Positions 13,549 to 16,121 of a DNA stretch of 16,121 bases are shown here, in pieces. The translations under genes and the position numbers were made by a program. Source of the DNA: an uncultured Lysobacterales bacterium (GTDB lineage Bacteria; Pseudomonadota; Gammaproteobacteria; Xanthomonadales; SZUA-36); assembly GCA_937995275.1 (NCBI GenBank), contig CALKKN010000309.1, positions 1 through 16,121 of the forward strand, given 5' to 3'. The notes under the pieces were generated by a model. That model was not told the origin of the DNA. It ran no database searches and saw only the letters and a list, made by a program, of their open reading frames with translations. Positions within the stretch are counted from its first letter, which is position 1; the number at the start of each line of letters is the position of its first letter.

Positions 13549-15696
13549 ATGGCCATGAAACGACGTGAGTTCCTGAGGGACACCGCGGTAGCGGCCGGCG
13601 CGTTCACGCTGGGCTTCGTGATCCCGGGCAAGGTCCGGGCCGGCGCGGGCGAAGGCGCGGTCTCCAGTGCGCCCTTCACGCCCAACGCGTTCATCCGCAT
13701 CACCCCCGACAACCAGGTCACGATCATCCTGGCCAAGTCGGAGATGGGCCAGAGCGTCTACACCAGCCTGCCGCTGATCGTGGCCGAAGAACTCGACGCC
13801 GACTGGCAGGCGATCCGGGTCGAGCAGTCGAAGGTCGACCCCGCCTACAACTGGCCCGCATTCCAGATGATGATCACCGGCGGCTCGACCAGTGTCCGCA
13901 CCTCCTGGGAGGCCCTGCGCCAGGCCGGGGCGACCGCCCGCGCGATGCTGCTGGCCGCGGCCGCGGCAGCCTGGGGTGCGCCGGCGGCCCGATTGGTCAC
14001 GGCCGACGCCACCATCACCGACCCGGAAACCGGGCGCAGCGCCACCTTCGGGGAAATGGCGGCGGCCGCCGCGCAACAGGCCGTGCCGGCCGACGTTACG
14101 TTGAAATCCCCGGACCGGTTTCGCCTGGTCGGCAAGGATCAGAAACGCCTCGACTCCGAGCTCAAGGTCACCGGCCGGGCCACGTTCGGCCTGGACGTGG
14201 CGGCCCCGGGGCTGCACTACGCCGTGGTCGCCCGTTCGCCCGTGTTCGGCGGTGTTCTGCAATCGTTCGACGCCAGCCGCGCGGAGGCAATGCCCGGTGT
14301 GGTCAAGGTCAAGCAGGTTCCGACCGGCGTGGCGGTCATCGCCGACAGCACCTGGCGGGCGATCAAGGCGCGCGACGCACTCGACCTCACCTGGGACGAG
14401 CAGGGCAACGGCGGCGTCGACACCGACCAGATGCTGCAGCACTACCGCGAACTGGCGGGACAGCCGGGTTTCGCCGTCCAGGAGCAGGGCGATTTCGAAG
14501 CCGTTGCCGCGCAAGCCGATCAAGTAATCGACGCGACCTACGAAGTCCCTTTCCTGGCCCATGCCTGCATGGAGCCGCTGAACTGCACGGTCCACGACCG
14601 GGGCGCCAGCGGCGGGGAGGGCGCCGAAGTCCGGGTCGGTACACAGATGCAGACGGCCGACCGCGCCATGGCCGCCGGAATCCTCGGCTACGAGCCCGAG
14701 GCGGTCGACCTGCACACCCAGTTCCTGGGCGGCGGCTTCGGCCGGCGCGCGGCGGCCTGGTCCGACTACGTCGCCGAGGCGGCTCACGTGGCCAAGGGTG
14801 AGCCGTGGCCCGTGAAAACCACGTGGACCCGTGAGGACGACACCCGCGGCGGCCAGTACCGGCCGATGACCCTGCACCGCTCCCGGCTGGCGCTGGACGC
14901 CGGCGGCCGGCCGCTGGCCTGGCACAACCGGGTGGTCGGGCAGTCCATTGACGGTTTCAAGATGTTAGGAATGGAACCCGAAAACTTCGACAACGCGATG
15001 ATCGAGGGGCTCAAGACCCAGCCCTACACCGTGCCGCTGGTCAACCTCGAGGCCCACATGACGACCTCGGCCGTGACGACGTTGTGGTGGCGCTCTGTCG
15101 GCCACACCCACACCGCCTTCATGAAGGAGACACTGTTCGACGAGGCGGCGCACGCCGCCGGCGTCGATCCGATGGACTACCGGCTGGGACTGCTGGAGGC
15201 GCACCCCCGCTTTGTTGCGCTGCTGAAAAAGGTCCGGGAAATGTCCGGCTGGGGCCGCGAATTGCCGGCCGGCACCGGCCTGGGCGTGGCCATCGAGGAG
15301 TCCTTCGGCAGCATCGTGGCCGAAGTGGCGCAGGTCCGCGTCAAGGGACAGAAAATCTCGGTAGAAAAGGTGTGGTGCGCTGCGGACGTCGGATTCGCGG
15401 TCAATCCGCTGGGCTTGAGGGAACAGATGGAGAGCGGGATCATCTTCGGCCTCAGCGCGGCACTGTATGGAGAAATCACGCTCAAGAAGGGCCGGGTCGA
15501 GCAGGGCAACTTCAACAACTACCGCGTCGTGCGGATAGACGATGCGCCCGCGATCGAGGTCGAGATCATCGACAGCGGTGCGGCGATGGGCGGCGCCGGC
15601 GAACCCGGTACGCCGCCGATCTTTCCGGCCGTCGGCAACGCGATTTTCGCGGCCAGCGGGAAGCGGTTGCGGTCGTTGCCGTTTCGTTTGAGCTGA
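13549..15696 (+). CDS. iorB: Molybdopterin-binding (beta) subunit of an isoquinoline 1-oxidoreductase-type hydroxylase, Tat-exported
   Basis: The 715-residue product is a full-length catalytic subunit that hydroxylates its substrate with water at a molybdenum-cytosine-dinucleotide centre. The twin-arginine signal reads KRREFLRDTAVAAGAFTLGF (Arg5-Arg6), implying export to the periplasm after folding. Further landmarks are TGGSTSVRTSWEALRQAGA, a YEVPFLAHACMEPLNCTV substrate-channel segment, GGGFGRRAAAWSDYVAEAA (394-400 onward) contacting the cofactor, and GAGEPGTPP with the expected catalytic Glu at 685. GGGAGG at 13535-13540 supports ATG 13549; an in-frame ATG at 13555 is a close alternative. 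It follows iorA by one base. No cytochrome c third subunit or XdhC-type maturation gene lies nearby; the next gene is rsgA. Its closest relative in view is the relic at 4738-5161. Confidence 0.95.
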   Translation: MAMKRREFLRDTAVAAGAFTLGFVIPGKVRAGAGEGAVSSAPFTPNAFIRITPDNQVTIILAKSEMGQSVYTSLPLIVAEELDADWQAIRVEQSKVDPAYNWPAFQMMITGGSTSVRTSWEALRQAGATARAMLLAAAAAAWGAPAARLVTADATITDPETGRSATFGEMAAAAAQQAVPADVTLKSPDRFRLVGKDQKRLDSELKVTGRATFGLDVAAPGLHYAVVARSPVFGGVLQSFDASRAEAMPGVVKVKQVPTGVAVIADSTWRAIKARDALDLTWDEQGNGGVDTDQMLQHYRELAGQPGFAVQEQGDFEAVAAQADQVIDATYEVPFLAHACMEPLNCTVHDRGASGGEGAEVRVGTQMQTADRAMAAGILGYEPEAVDLHTQFLGGGFGRRAAAWSDYVAEAAHVAKGEPWPVKTTWTREDDTRGGQYRPMTLHRSRLALDAGGRPLAWHNRVVGQSIDGFKMLGMEPENFDNAMIEGLKTQPYTVPLVNLEAHMTTSAVTTLWWRSVGHTHTAFMKETLFDEAAHAAGVDPMDYRLGLLEAHPRFVALLKKVREMSGWGRELPAGTGLGVAIEESFGSIVAEVAQVRVKGQKISVEKVWCAADVGFAVNPLGLREQMESGIIFGLSAALYGEITLKKGRVEQGNFNNYRVVRIDDAPAIEVEIIDSGAAMGGAGEPGTPPIFPAVGNAIFAASGKRLRSLPFRLS

Positions 15697-15741
15697 CGGC
15701 AGCGCCCGCCGGCGTTAGCATCGGATCAGGGCAAACCCGCG

Positions 15742-16121
15742 ATGCAGGCAAAGCCGTTTTTCACGCAGCAACTGTCGCCGGCCGAACACGAGCGCTGCAT
15801 ACTGGCGCGCGTGGCCGAAGTTCACCGGTCGCGGCTCGTCCTCTGGGCCGAGAAGGCCGGGATGGTTCTCGAAACCGCGCGGATTGCGGATGACGAGGCA
15901 CCGACGGTCGGCGACTGGATCCTGCTGGACCGGCATTCCAGTGTTTACGTTCGGCGCCTGGAACGCCAGAGCCTGCTGACCCGCAAGGCCGCCGGCGAGC
16001 GGGCCCGCGTGCAGGCGATTGCGGCCAATCTGGACACCCTGTTCATCGTCACGTCCTGTAACCGCGACTTCCGGCCTTCGCGCATCGAGCGTTACCTTGC
16101 GCTGGCGCTGGAAGCGGGCGT
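15742..16121 (+). CDS. rsgA: Ribosome small subunit-dependent GTPase A, N-terminal part (3' end outside window)
   Basis: The first 126 codons of an RsgA (YjeQ) protein are present. The N-terminal OB-fold region includes CILARVAEVHRSRLVLWAEK and APTVGDWILLD. It runs into RQSLLTRKAAGERARVQAIA and NLDTLFIVTSCNRDFRPSRIERYLALALEAG, the conserved segment that opens the circularly permuted GTPase domain. The window ends before the NKxD, GxxGxGKS and zinc motifs, so completeness cannot be judged. RsgA checks late maturation of the 30S ribosomal subunit. ATG 15742 is preceded by a CAGGG about 10 bases away, and no nearer in-frame start precedes it. It lies 45 bases after iorB on the same strand without an obvious terminator between them. 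Confidence 0.93.
   Translation, partial: MQAKPFFTQQLSPAEHERCILARVAEVHRSRLVLWAEKAGMVLETARIADDEAPTVGDWILLDRHSSVYVRRLERQSLLTRKAAGERARVQAIAANLDTLFIVTSCNRDFRPSRIERYLALALEAG

Noticed and set aside
13378..14925. A 515-codon minus-strand frame opposite iorB
   Set aside because: It is antisense to clear molybdenum hydroxylase sequence and has a Gly/Arg/His-rich composition typical of shadow frames.

Overview
The window is a GC-rich, densely coded bacterial chromosome segment. The REP-like inverted pair at 3335-3426 (core GTAGGAGCGGCTTCAGCCGCGA) and the overall gene style point to a gammaproteobacterium near the Xanthomonadales/Wenzhouxiangella type. That placement is inferred from motif style, not from any phylogenetic marker. 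No rRNA, tRNA, CRISPR array, prophage or insertion sequence was seen. No gene-free stretch exceeds 300 bases; the longest is about 180 bases, at 12264-12446.

Layout: (1) 1-929, the 3' part of a secreted-type CehA/McbA (PHP-like) metallohydrolase, cut by the left edge. (2) 939-2222, a divergent pair: a six-helix membrane protein of unknown function (-) and an Rv1284-type beta-carbonic anhydrase (+). A perfect palindrome with a -10 box in each arm lies between them, and the anhydrase leader carries a repeated GC hairpin. (3) 2289-9011, a long minus-strand run, read from high to low coordinates: a metallo-beta-lactamase-like protein, a CIA30-family protein, a RetSat/phytoene-desaturase-type FAD oxidoreductase, a glutathione S-transferase, a gutted isoquinoline-oxidoreductase beta-subunit relic, a secreted endonuclease/exonuclease/phosphatase-fold protein, the REP pair, and a zinc-free MDR oxidoreductase. 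(4) 9184-9963, an unrecognised exported coiled-coil protein (+). (5) 10018-10308, a small GIY-YIG protein (-). (6) 10413-12263, a membrane-anchored glycerophosphodiester phosphodiesterase (+). (7) 12447-12990, a small exported protein of unknown function in a self-contained unit with a strong terminator. (8) 13065-15696, a translationally close iorA-iorB pair: a 2Fe-2S subunit and a Tat-exported molybdopterin subunit. (9) 15742 to the right edge, the start of rsgA.

Most genes are recognisable housekeeping or accessory metabolic families, and I do not see a convincing new multi-gene system. The points most worth a second look are the relic iorB, which lost about 80% of its length but sits about 8 kb from an intact homologue; the symmetric divergent promoter and switch-like leader of the carbonic anhydrase; and two exported proteins I could not place in a family.
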